From a virus: DNA of 64,000 bases. The notes beneath the pieces are model-generated. The model was not told the DNA's origin. It did no database searches and saw only the letters and a list, made by a program, of their open reading frames with translations. The position numbers and the translations under genes were made by a program. The stretch is taken from IMG/VR virus record IMGVR_UViG_3300008117_000025, positions 62,001 to 126,000 of that record; one strand, given 5' to 3'. Of this stretch, positions 1 to 6,846 are shown piece by piece. Within the stretch, counting starts at the first letter, position 1. Every line of letters starts with the position of its first letter.

Positions 1-20
1 TCGTCTCTGTTGATTTGCAT
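1..20 (-). CDS. start of a gene cut by the left edge
   Basis: An ATG at 18-20 (minus strand) opens a frame reading MQINRD that leaves the window. It lies two bases after the stop of the next upstream small gene, the tight spacing seen throughout this operon. Six residues are too few to name a product. In this context a further 7-deazaguanine gene such as GTP cyclohydrolase would be a natural neighbour, but nothing visible shows that. Confidence 0.35.
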
Positions 21-21
21 G

Positions 22-192
22 TTATACGTTTAATGTTTTTGATTTTACTCCAGAACGAATAGTTGCATCAATGGAATATTTTTTAAGTATTTCAGCTACC
101 AATCTACAATCTTCACTTTTAGTAAATTCATTCATGTTATCGACTGTGGTTTCAAGTTCTATCCAGAATTTTACCTCTATACTATTTTCCAT
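22..192 (-). CDS. small hypothetical protein, 56 aa
   Basis: The frame starts at ATG 190-192 and ends at TAA 22-24. The product is a charged, soluble 56-residue protein beginning MENSIEVKFWIEL and ending KTLNV. Its start overlaps the last codons of the preceding 37-residue gene by 11 bases, which supports translational coupling in the QueE operon. I do not recognise the family. The middle (residues 21-42) looks helical, and there is no membrane segment or metal motif. Its last five residues are the same as those of the QueE protein two genes upstream. Confidence 0.55.
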   Translation of the reverse strand: MENSIEVKFWIELETTVDNMNEFTKSEDCRLVAEILKKYSIDATIRSGVKSKTLNV

Positions 193-295
193 CTTTATCT
201 ATTTTATTAGCCCATTTAATAGCTAGCCATAGCATACCTAAAGGTATACCTGCAGCTACTATTATACCTAATATTAGATTAATTATATTATACAT
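182..295 (-). CDS. single-pass membrane peptide, 37 aa
   Basis: An ATG at 293-295 opens a 37-codon frame ending at TAG 182-184. Residues 4-27 are almost entirely hydrophobic (Ile, Leu, Ala, Val, Gly), followed by a short Lys/Asp-rich tail (KIDKDGK), which is the pattern of a one-pass membrane peptide with its C-terminus facing the cytoplasm. Its start overlaps the end of queE by 8 bases. The overlap at both ends and the clean hydrophobic segment argue for a real gene. Its function is unknown; small phage membrane proteins often act in superinfection exclusion or lysis control, but nothing here decides that. Confidence 0.55.
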   Translation of the reverse strand: MYNIINLILGIIVAAGIPLGMLWLAIKWANKIDKDGK

Positions 296-1124
296 TAAGT
301 GTTTTATTCCACGCAGCAATATGAAGACGAGTCAATCCACGGAAACGATATTTCTTAGCCATTTCTAAACAGAATTGAGTACGCTCTTCAAAATCTCTAA
401 CATCATCCAACCCAGGCATACAAACTACATTCTTAAGAGGTATATTAAGCGGTTTAACGAAATCTTCAAATATTTCCTTAATATCGTCTTCAGTACTAAT
501 AACGAATTTGAACTGGTAGTTTTTATGTTCCATAATGCGTTTAAGAGCGGCTTCGCTAAAGCGCTGAGATTTACTCATGCCTGAATTGGCTAGTTTAGGT
601 GAGCAGTTGATTTGATCAAGCATCACAAATAGCTTATCATCAATATAGACTGTACCATTAGTTTCAATTTCATAGTATGGCTTGACGGTATTGTCAAGGT
701 GCCTTGCAAGCCAATAATTAGTAAAATTAGTGATTGCTTGTTGATGACCTTTGATTGTTGGTTCACCACCAGTCCAGATAATATGAACATCACCATTCAA
801 AATATCATCATATACACCTTCTTCTTTCCAACGATTAATCAAATAATCAAATTCTTTATCTTCACCTCTCCACAACCACTGGCTTGTAGAATCACAAGTC
901 CAAGTTGCTTTACCTGTTGCATGTAAGTCACCTGTGAAGATTTCTCCGTCTTCTAGTTCTTGGTCTTTAGCGAGTTGATTTGTAAATGCTCTACTCATAC
1001 CGCAAGTTAGGTTACAAATACCTAAACGAACAAAGTAGGAGGGCACTCCCGAGGAGATACCCTCACCTTGGACAGAGTAGAAGTCACTAGATATTAATAA
1101 TTTGTTTGGATCGATTTTGCTCAT
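288..1124 (-). CDS. queE: QueE-like 7-carboxy-7-deazaguanine synthase
   Basis: This is a radical-SAM enzyme that would convert 6-carboxytetrahydropterin to 7-carboxy-7-deazaguanine, the third step of preQ0 synthesis. The N-terminal motif FYSVQGEG and the GGEP motif (about residues 119-122) are typical of QueE. I place the start at 1124 (MSKIDPNK), 278 residues, because it lies just before the QGEG motif. A start at 1172 would add 16 residues unlike the family. The cluster cysteines are C37, C41 and C77, giving CX3CX35C, so the loop before the third cysteine is much longer than the CX3CX2C or CX14CX2C forms I know. It sits downstream of the DpdA and QueC genes but beyond a terminator hairpin. 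Confidence 0.88.
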   Translation of the reverse strand: MSKIDPNKLLISSDFYSVQGEGISSGVPSYFVRLGICNLTCGMSRAFTNQLAKDQELEDGEIFTGDLHATGKATWTCDSTSQWLWRGEDKEFDYLINRWKEEGVYDDILNGDVHIIWTGGEPTIKGHQQAITNFTNYWLARHLDNTVKPYYEIETNGTVYIDDKLFVMLDQINCSPKLANSGMSKSQRFSEAALKRIMEHKNYQFKFVISTEDDIKEIFEDFVKPLNIPLKNVVCMPGLDDVRDFEERTQFCLEMAKKYRFRGLTRLHIAAWNKTLNV

Positions 1125-1250
1125 TTCAATAATGTTTTTATATAAGTAAAGATAAGACCAATATTTGGCCACTCAGTTATTGCTAGAAGACTAAGGTGTT
1201 TTTCACCACATAGTCCTAATGTATGTTCTATAACGTGTATCATAATCAAA

Positions 1251-1283
1251 AATTAAAAAAGGTCCCAACCGAAGTTGGGACCT
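1251..1283 (-). terminator. intrinsic terminator between HTH gene and queE
   Basis: Perfect 9-bp arms at 1261-1269 and 1274-1282 enclose a TTCG loop on the minus strand, the very stable C(UUCG)G tetraloop. A run of six T follows (plus-strand A at 1255-1260). This would end transcripts from the QueC/HTH side, so queE probably has its own promoter in the short gap or depends on read-through. Confidence 0.88.
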
Positions 1284-1294
1284 TAGGGGTGAAA

Positions 1295-1531
1295 TTAGGC
1301 AGTAGCCAATTCACTAGTTTTGGTACGGCGACGGGCCAAATTGTACATCGCATTAGCAAGGGTGTCATTTACACGACGATCACCACTTTTAACGTAGTTT
1401 ACAAAACGTGTAGTGTAACCTGTTTCTTCTGCGAGACGAGTGGTGTCTCCTTGGCGTTGACGAGCTTTGTAGAAGGCCAACTTTGCTGTTCTGTTCATGT
1501 AATTTGCACGAACGTTTGTTTGATAACTCAT
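1295..1531 (-). CDS. small HTH-like DNA-binding protein, 78 aa
   Basis: This is a basic 78-residue protein. Residues about 28-62 (TTRLAEETGYTTRFVNYVKSG and what follows) have the spacing and residue types of a Cro/CI-like helix-turn-helix: an Ala-Glu-x-Gly turn followed by a recognition helix with Arg, Asn and Lys. It lies directly after queC and before a strong terminator, so it is the last gene of its transcript. It may be a phage regulator. The fold assignment rests on the motif only, and no target site is visible. Confidence 0.6.
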   Translation of the reverse strand: MSYQTNVRANYMNRTAKLAFYKARQRQGDTTRLAEETGYTTRFVNYVKSGDRRVNDTLANAMYNLARRRTKTSELATA

Positions 1532-1546
1532 ATAACTGATTATTGA

Positions 1547-2446
1547 TTACGAATTGTGTTCTGCTAATACTTTTTCTACATGGGCTTTAGCTACTTCCCA
1601 ACTAACAGGTCCGGTTTCATCAGCATAATCTACAGGATCAGGACGACCTAATCTAATAAATGCTTCAATACGCTCTACTGATGCTGCTGATTTGTAATCT
1701 GAAAACCAATATCCTTCTTTTGATTCATATAAAACTATATCTCCATCTAATGTTTGAGCTTTAGGAATCCAAATTGGTTTATAAGATGTATTTGTGCGCT
1801 TATAGACTTCATCAAAGTTAAGACCAAGTTTTTGACAAGCCAACTCTCCATCTTTTAAGATATCAAATTTATTTACTTCAAGATAAGGAGTATAAATTGA
1901 TACTAAATGTGAATCCCAGTTACCAATAACAAAAGCATCAAAATCAGCATCTCTAAATTCTTGTCTACAATCAGGATAAATAGCATGATCACCAGCATGG
2001 ATTCCCATTGCAATTTCTACTGGTTGTCCTGTAGTACAATCATCTCCAATATTCTTAGTTGCAATTGAAAGTGCTACTGCTTGAATCAATGAACTAAAGA
2101 TCTTGTTGCGATTAGGAACAACTGTATCTTTCATGTTGTCTTGTTCATAATGTCCTTCAGGAACATCATCACCACCTTCAACAAGTGATGAATTAAGTAG
2201 TTTAGATAATCCATCTAATTTGATTACTTGGTGAGTTACATTACCATAAATTGCTTTTCCACCACAACCACAGTTTTTTTCATTTACATAAGCAACTAAT
2301 GATGCTGCTCGTTCTAATTCTACTTTATGTTTTTGACCATAATCAAAACCTAAAGCTGTTACATCGTAACCGTTTGCAAGGAGGTGGAGGAGTAGTGTTG
2401 ATGAATCCATTCCACCTGACAGTGATAATACTGCTTGTTTTCTCAT
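1547..2446 (-). CDS. queC: QueC-like preQ0 synthase with altered zinc site
   Basis: QueC uses ATP and ammonia to turn 7-carboxy-7-deazaguanine into its amide and then the nitrile preQ0. The PP-loop SGGMDSS (residues 10-16), the FDYGQKH motif and the HAGDHAIYPDCR motif are all present. At 299 residues it is longer than the usual 220-240. The C-terminal zinc-binding cysteines of the family (T-W-S-C-Y and C-G-x-C-x-x-C-V-E-R) align with TNTSY and DYKSAASVER, so the four expected Cys are replaced by Ser, Asp, Ser and Ser. An extra stretch lies between the two motifs. A Cys-rich insertion (NCGCGG, near residue 60) is also unusual. It may be a diverged QueC or an enzyme that stops at the amide. Confidence 0.85.
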   Translation of the reverse strand: MRKQAVLSLSGGMDSSTLLLHLLANGYDVTALGFDYGQKHKVELERAASLVAYVNEKNCGCGGKAIYGNVTHQVIKLDGLSKLLNSSLVEGGDDVPEGHYEQDNMKDTVVPNRNKIFSSLIQAVALSIATKNIGDDCTTGQPVEIAMGIHAGDHAIYPDCRQEFRDADFDAFVIGNWDSHLVSIYTPYLEVNKFDILKDGELACQKLGLNFDEVYKRTNTSYKPIWIPKAQTLDGDIVLYESKEGYWFSDYKSAASVERIEAFIRLGRPDPVDYADETGPVSWEVAKAHVEKVLAEHNS

Positions 2447-2475
2447 TTTGTTTAATAATTAAAATTAAGAGCGTA

Positions 2476-2688
2476 TTATTTTGTTACTCGATTAGCTCTA
2501 GAACCGAAATATTCTTTCAAAAATGTCTCAGGATATAACATTACATCTCCTGTATATTTATTATTAGATACAAACCTAGTTTCGTGTTTAATTTTTTTAG
2601 AAGAAGCTACAGTTGCTACTTCTTTTCCCAATTTGCTTCCTGCAGGGTAACCTAAATAATCAAAAAGCGATAACATTTTATCTGACAT
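2476..2688 (-). CDS. hypothetical protein, 70 aa
   Basis: This is a small basic protein starting MSDKMLSLFDYLG. The start at 2688 is preferred over 2709 because it removes seven poorly supported residues and leaves only an 11-base overlap with the end of the DpdA gene. Residues 7-20 (SLFDYLGYPAGSKLG) look like a short conserved core, and the rest is polar with many Lys. I do not recognise a family. It lies between dpdA and queC, so it may be an accessory to DNA modification, but that is inferred from position only. Confidence 0.6.
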   Translation of the reverse strand: MSDKMLSLFDYLGYPAGSKLGKEVATVASSKKIKHETRFVSNNKYTGDVMLYPETFLKEYFGSRANRVTK

Positions 2689-3463
2689 AACTTTTAAACT
2701 TTTGTACATTAAATTTAATATCTTCTATTTTGTCAGCCAAATCTTTTTCAAAATAATATTCAAGCTTTTCTTTTGGCTTCCAAGCTAAACCACTATCACT
2801 ATATTTTTCTCCTTCAGCACCTACTAGAATTGGATTAGATGTATCTACTGATTTGATAAATTTCCAATCTCCATAAGCCATAAACTCCTGAGGTAATGAG
2901 CATCCAAGAAGATGATGATGGTAGCTTTCACGAATTAATTTATGTTGAACTAATCGTCTAATAAATTCCATTCTACCATACATTTGAGATTTTAATTTAT
3001 CCATTCCAGTATATTCTTTCTCATATGCAATACTAGAGTGATTAAAAGCAATATGTTTATATCCTAAATCAACTAATGTTTGATATGTAGTCATTAATTC
3101 ACCCATATCTTTACCTTGACATACTGCCATTAAATTAACACCTTCGGGTAAATTATTTTTATAGTTAATCATCCAATGTTTAGCATTTCGAATAGTTACT
3201 ATTGAATCATTCCAAGCATCAGGAACAATAAAGATATCTGGTTGGAGAAAGTTAATTTTTTCTAGTAGATCTTCTGTTGTATGGTTTACACCTTCAAACA
3301 ACCCATTATCCATAATAATAAATCGTTTGTCTTTTTTTGCTTTAGTAAAGAACAACTTATATTGTTGTGATTTATCTAATAAGTGAGGAAGACAATAATC
3401 ATAATCATTCCACTCATAAGCATGATGCATTAAGCTGAGAGGCAGCTCATGTGATACTTTCAT
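2678..3463 (-). CDS. dpdA: DpdA-like DNA 7-deazaguanine transglycosylase
   Basis: This 261-residue protein resembles the phage DpdA family, relatives of tRNA-guanine transglycosylase that swap guanine in DNA for a preQ0-type base. Visible family features are MDNGLFE (residues 51-57), the PDAWND segment (81-86) expected to carry an acidic catalytic residue, LLGCSLPQEF (185-194), and SVDTSNP (205-211), a TIM-barrel-type sequence late in the protein. It lies among QueD-, QueC- and QueE-like genes, which is the classic context. The reading SVDTSNP, rather than the tRNA enzyme's zinc-site cysteines, fits DpdA better than Tgt. The exact modified base cannot be read from the sequence. Confidence 0.82.
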   Translation of the reverse strand: MKVSHELPLSLMHHAYEWNDYDYCLPHLLDKSQQYKLFFTKAKKDKRFIIMDNGLFEGVNHTTEDLLEKINFLQPDIFIVPDAWNDSIVTIRNAKHWMINYKNNLPEGVNLMAVCQGKDMGELMTTYQTLVDLGYKHIAFNHSSIAYEKEYTGMDKLKSQMYGRMEFIRRLVQHKLIRESYHHHLLGCSLPQEFMAYGDWKFIKSVDTSNPILVGAEGEKYSDSGLAWKPKEKLEYYFEKDLADKIEDIKFNVQKFKSYVR

Positions 3464-3651
3464 TGGAAACTCTTTAATTTATTCTTTAATTTTTCTAACT
3501 GGATTGTAATCCACCATTTTCCCATATTACTTGATGGTTGGTAGTTTTCCCAATACTCAAATTCACCTTCCCAATGCCCTTCAGTGTATGGGGGAGGAGC
3601 ATGTAATTCAATTTGTTTGCGAGCCGATTTCTTAGCCGTTTTTTTCTTCAT
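3460..3651 (-). CDS. hypothetical basic protein, 63 aa
   Basis: This is a 63-residue protein with a Lys-rich N-terminus (MKKKTAKKSARK) followed by an aromatic, Trp- and Tyr-rich section (residues 20-50). It overlaps the end of the QueD-like gene by 20 bases and the start of dpdA by 4 bases (ATGA), so it is likely translated with them. No family is recognised. The basic head could contact nucleic acid, which is inference only. Confidence 0.55.
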   Translation of the reverse strand: MKKKTAKKSARKQIELHAPPPYTEGHWEGEFEYWENYQPSSNMGKWWITIQLEKLKNKLKSFQ

Positions 3652-4099
3652 AAATAGCGGTATTTTTATTGTGTTCCATAAATTCTACTCTTGCTATTTT
3701 AACTCTACCGCTAGTTTCTTCTTGAACGAATACGTTCAATTTTTCAAATATATATTTAGCAAACTGTTCTGCCCCAACAGCTGGGATAATTCTGAGTTGG
3801 ATAATGCCTAGTTGGTCCATTGTTTTGAATCCACCTAATCCTGGATCGTCTTCTGCTATGATTGTAGTGTGATCAAACATATAATCCATCCAGGCTTTAG
3901 GGTTCATACCGTCAATAGTGCCTTTAGCACGTTTCATACCTCCAAAATCCCAAACCCAATTACGTTCGTCTAGTTCACCTTCGAACCATACTCTGAATGA
4001 TATTCCATAGCCATGGAGAAATCTACAGTGTGTACCTTCGGCTTTCCATTGACGGAACACACAACTAAAACCGTCAAATAACTTAGTTGATTGAAACAT
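3632..4099 (-). CDS. queD: QueD-like 6-carboxytetrahydropterin synthase
   Basis: QueD makes 6-carboxytetrahydropterin from dihydroneopterin triphosphate, the second step towards preQ0. The protein (155 aa) keeps the C-x3-H-G core (THCRFLHGYG, about residues 23-32), a WDFGGMK segment, the Asp-His pair FDHT (about 75-78) and a late Glu in EFMEHNKN, all expected in the PTPS/QueD fold. Two of the three usual zinc histidines appear changed: the first lies where FSCVFRQW is found, and HGH reads HGY. It overlaps the next gene and lies with dpdA, queC and queE. It may belong to a distinct PTPS-like subfamily rather than true QueD. Confidence 0.75.
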   Translation of the reverse strand: MFQSTKLFDGFSCVFRQWKAEGTHCRFLHGYGISFRVWFEGELDERNWVWDFGGMKRAKGTIDGMNPKAWMDYMFDHTTIIAEDDPGLGGFKTMDQLGIIQLRIIPAVGAEQFAKYIFEKLNVFVQEETSGRVKIARVEFMEHNKNTAIYEEKNG

Positions 4100-4311
4100 T
4101 ATTTTTCTTTTTTTATTGTTGTTGTTGATTTAAATAGAATTGTTGATAGTAGATTTAATCCTATTGCTTGCCACAATGTAATTTCAGGTAATTTGAATAT
4201 TACAGGCATTAACCAATTCCACAACAACATCAAAGGATAACCTAATATTACTATAACTATAGCTACCATTCCTAAAAACACAGCAATTGCTTCAAAACTA
4301 TTCTTCATCAT
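4099..4311 (-). CDS. two-pass membrane protein, 70 aa
   Basis: Two hydrophobic stretches are visible, about residues 8-32 and 48-60, joined by a short loop (LPEITLW) and followed by a Lys-rich tail (TTTIKKEK). This predicts a two-pass inner-membrane protein. It shares one base with the QueD-like gene downstream and overlaps the upstream gene by 14 bases, so it belongs to the same transcript. No recognisable family; holin-like size is a possibility, but no lysis cassette is seen around it. Confidence 0.6.
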   Translation of the reverse strand: MMKNSFEAIAVFLGMVAIVIVILGYPLMLLWNWLMPVIFKLPEITLWQAIGLNLLSTILFKSTTTIKKEK

Positions 4312-4483
4312 TTATTTGATTTTCTATTTCGCTTATATCTAATTTTACTTCAGCTAACGATTGTTCTATTTGAGATACTATTTCAAGTAACTCTCCTAAC
4401 ATTAATCCTTGTTGTTGTGGATTTGCAGTTTCAATACTTTTTTGTATTTCCAAAACGCGTTCGTGTATTTTATCTGTTTCCAT
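4298..4483 (-). CDS. hypothetical helical protein, 61 aa
   Basis: This is a 61-residue acidic protein with continuous heptad-like spacing of Ile, Leu and Val (residues 5-60), so it is probably a helical coiled-coil protein. A PQQQGL break near residue 23 suggests a helical hairpin. It overlaps neighbours on both sides by 14 bases, which supports expression within the operon. The family is not recognised. Confidence 0.55.
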   Translation of the reverse strand: METDKIHERVLEIQKSIETANPQQQGLMLGELLEIVSQIEQSLAEVKLDISEIENQINDEE

Positions 4484-4676
4484 TTTCTAAATTATCTTTT
4501 AAGTTAAGAAATTCTTTTGCCAATACCACATTTCCTTTTTCGTATTTTGGATTAAAAGGACAGTGCAAACATTTATTACCACAGCATTCTCCTCGTTGGA
4601 TGTGATAGAGGGCAGTGAAAACTACCCTCGTATCATCCATATAATAATGAACATCTTTTATAAATTCAAAAGCCAT
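4470..4676 (-). CDS. DUF5522-like cysteine-motif protein, 68 aa
   Basis: The central motif HIQRGECCGNKCLHCPF (residues 26-42) matches the CCGNxCxHCP signature of the DUF5522 family, common in Bacteroidota and other bacteria. The four to five cysteines would bind zinc or an iron-sulfur cluster. It follows the ribonucleotide reductase gene with one base between them. Its function is unknown. The family's frequency in Bacteroidota mildly supports the host guess. Confidence 0.7.
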   Translation of the reverse strand: MAFEFIKDVHYYMDDTRVVFTALYHIQRGECCGNKCLHCPFNPKYEKGNVVLAKEFLNLKDNLENGNR

Positions 4677-4677
4677 A

Positions 4678-6528
4678 TTATACTATCTCACAGCTTGCCC
4701 CAGAGCAAGCAACTTGATCACTAAGATTAGTTTCATCACTAAATTCTACTACTTTAGATAAATCAATAGAGTGAAGGTGTTGAGCCATTTCATCAAATTG
4801 TTCTTTAGTAATATCTTCAAACGGTGCTTGAGTATAAGTACCTCCAAAATAAGGTAATACTGATAAACCATTGAATGTTTCTTTATTTTCCCACATCCAG
4901 TTACCTACTACTTCCCATTCACCTTCTTGAACTGATACTGTAGCTGATACGTTGTTTGTATTTGCTCCTTTACGGTGGCCTTTTTTAACCCATTGAACGT
5001 TAAATTTCTTAGTACGTTCAAGCATATCAATTACGTTTTCATTTCTTAAAATAGAACCTTCTGGTGCTTTCTGAGGTACTGAAATTACAGCTTGGATAGT
5101 TGGTTTAAAGAAGTCATCTTCTACTAATTCAGGATGATTAACTGCAAGGTAAGAATAAATTGCTTCGTTTTTACCTACACGAATACGACGAATATAATAA
5201 TCATTGTGCCAAGCATGAATGCCAGATGATGTTCCTAATACTAATGAAGATGTACCTGATGGTTTAACTGTAGTAACACGAGCTGCTTTATTAACGCCAA
5301 TCTTTTCAGCTATTTCAGCATTTACTTCTTTAGCTAGATCAGCTGCTTCTTTTAAATTGTATTTTAATACAGCTCCAGAACCGATACCGGTCATTCCAAC
5401 ACCTAACAAAGCATCTCTTTCAGTTGTTTTCTGCCAGATCTCTCTTAAGTAATGGAAATCAGTGTATGCTGCTTGTAATGTGCCAATGAAAGCACCTACT
5501 TTTACTCTTTCGTTTAGATCTTCTTGTGATTCAACATTTGAAACGTTTACTTCACATAAGTTACAGAATTGATAAGGACGTAAAGCAATTTCACAACATG
5601 GGTTAGTACCCCAGTCTTTGTCGTTTGAAAAATAGATACCGGGTTCACCACTGCCGCTTAATTCAATTTTCTTCCACAATTTGCGGAATTCTTCTTCTGT
5701 GATCTTATGACGCAACACAACGGCAGAATTATTAGCGCGACCACGTTGTGGGTTTTCTTCCCACCAATTTCCAAACTTACAAGTCAACATATCTTCATCA
5801 TCCAAATCAAACAATGAAATTAATGCTGCTCTTCTAATACCACCACTTAATACAGCATCAGCAATGTGACAAGCCATATCGTGTGCTTCGATTGAGGTGA
5901 TTTTATCGCCATTCTTTTTGCGATCAAATACCTTCTGGAGATTAAATAGACATTCTTTCAATGGTTCAGGGCCAGGTGCTTTACCACCTACAGTAATTAA
6001 CTGAGCGCCTTTAGGGCGGATGTCTCTAAAGTCAAATAGTGGGAGTGGAGCGCCTTGAAAATATGCTTTACAAAGCATTCTGACGGCATCAGCCCATCCT
6101 TCAATACTATCTCCAATTAGATATCTTTTATGTTTAGTTGGTACTTTAATTTCTGGTAGTTGCTCAATATGGTGTGTTTGCACACTATATCCTACTCCAC
6201 AACCAGACAAAAGCAGAAACATTATTTCGCTAAATGAACGCCAGTCATCAAGAGGAAGAAAAGAGCAATTAAATATACGAGCATTATTAAGTTCAATGGG
6301 CTTACCTGCAAATTGCAAGCTGCGCATTGACGGAAGTACTTTTTTATCGTACACGAGTTTGTATGCTTCTTCGATTTCATTTTTTAATTGAGGGAATTTA
6401 GTTTGATGCATTTCTTTATTACGCGTAACTAATTCATTCCATGTTTCTCTCCTGTTAAATTCAGGTCTAAACTTAGCGTATTTCATGTAAGTAGTGATCT
6501 CGCTAAGTATACTTTGCGTTACATCCAT
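4678..6528 (-). CDS. nrdJ: class II (B12-dependent) ribonucleotide reductase
   Basis: This is a monomeric adenosylcobalamin-dependent ribonucleoside triphosphate reductase, which converts rNTPs to dNTPs for phage replication. Key residues are visible by analogy with the Lactobacillus leichmannii enzyme: N309-P-C311-C-E313 (the N-x-C-x-E radical site), the redox pair C88 and C322, and the C-terminal shuttle cysteines C608 and C613 (CSGASC). SGGIRRAAL and VKPSGTSS motifs also fit. At 616 residues it is shorter than the roughly 740-residue reference. A thioredoxin gene lies 15 bases upstream, the expected electron donor. A class II enzyme works with or without oxygen but makes the phage depend on host B12. 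Confidence 0.92.
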   Translation of the reverse strand: MDVTQSILSEITTYMKYAKFRPEFNRRETWNELVTRNKEMHQTKFPQLKNEIEEAYKLVYDKKVLPSMRSLQFAGKPIELNNARIFNCSFLPLDDWRSFSEIMFLLLSGCGVGYSVQTHHIEQLPEIKVPTKHKRYLIGDSIEGWADAVRMLCKAYFQGAPLPLFDFRDIRPKGAQLITVGGKAPGPEPLKECLFNLQKVFDRKKNGDKITSIEAHDMACHIADAVLSGGIRRAALISLFDLDDEDMLTCKFGNWWEENPQRGRANNSAVVLRHKITEEEFRKLWKKIELSGSGEPGIYFSNDKDWGTNPCCEIALRPYQFCNLCEVNVSNVESQEDLNERVKVGAFIGTLQAAYTDFHYLREIWQKTTERDALLGVGMTGIGSGAVLKYNLKEAADLAKEVNAEIAEKIGVNKAARVTTVKPSGTSSLVLGTSSGIHAWHNDYYIRRIRVGKNEAIYSYLAVNHPELVEDDFFKPTIQAVISVPQKAPEGSILRNENVIDMLERTKKFNVQWVKKGHRKGANTNNVSATVSVQEGEWEVVGNWMWENKETFNGLSVLPYFGGTYTQAPFEDITKEQFDEMAQHLHSIDLSKVVEFSDETNLSDQVACSGASCEIV

Positions 6529-6543
6529 TTCTAATTCGGTTTT

Positions 6544-6804
6544 TTAAATAAGTGATTTAATAAAATTGCTATAAGTAGTTTTGGGGTTAAGACCCACATA
6601 ACGTTGTACTGCTTTGCCATCGTGTTCAACTATAACAGTTGGAACAGAAGTAATCATATATTCCTGAACAGGATCAGGAGATGTATCTACATCAATAGTT
6701 TCAAAAGAAACATTGGGAAATTCATTTGCTAATTCATTAAATGCCGGAGCAAGCTGTCTACATGGGTTACACCATACGGCGGTGAACCTTTTAACCTTTA
6801 CCAT
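6544..6804 (-). CDS. thioredoxin-like protein, 86 aa
   Basis: This is a short thioredoxin with active site W11-C12-N13-P14-C15 and the cis-proline region SVPTVIV (about residues 53-59). The Asn-Pro pair between the cysteines differs from the classic Gly-Pro and may shift its redox potential. It is directly upstream of the class II ribonucleotide reductase and is the likely reductant for that enzyme's C-terminal cysteines. The ATATTTAT element 20 bases before its start suggests a promoter here. Confidence 0.9.
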   Translation of the reverse strand: MVKVKRFTAVWCNPCRQLAPAFNELANEFPNVSFETIDVDTSPDPVQEYMITSVPTVIVEHDGKAVQRYVGLNPKTTYSNFIKSLI

Positions 6805-6824
6805 AATTTTCTGATTGTGTAGTT

Positions 6825-6832
6825 ATAAATAT
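6825..6832 (-). promoter_or_regulatory. ATATTTAT element before thioredoxin/nrdJ
   Basis: The octamer lies in the 42-base gap between the helicase and thioredoxin genes, 20 bases before the thioredoxin ATG. It is the only copy found in front of a non-structural gene, apart from PhoH. Confidence 0.45.
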
Positions 6833-6846
6833 AGTATATACTTCAA

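Noticed and set aside
1223-1546. 107-codon plus-strand frame across the terminator and HTH gene
   Set aside because: It runs antisense to the HTH gene and through a strong minus-strand terminator, with no plus-strand context.
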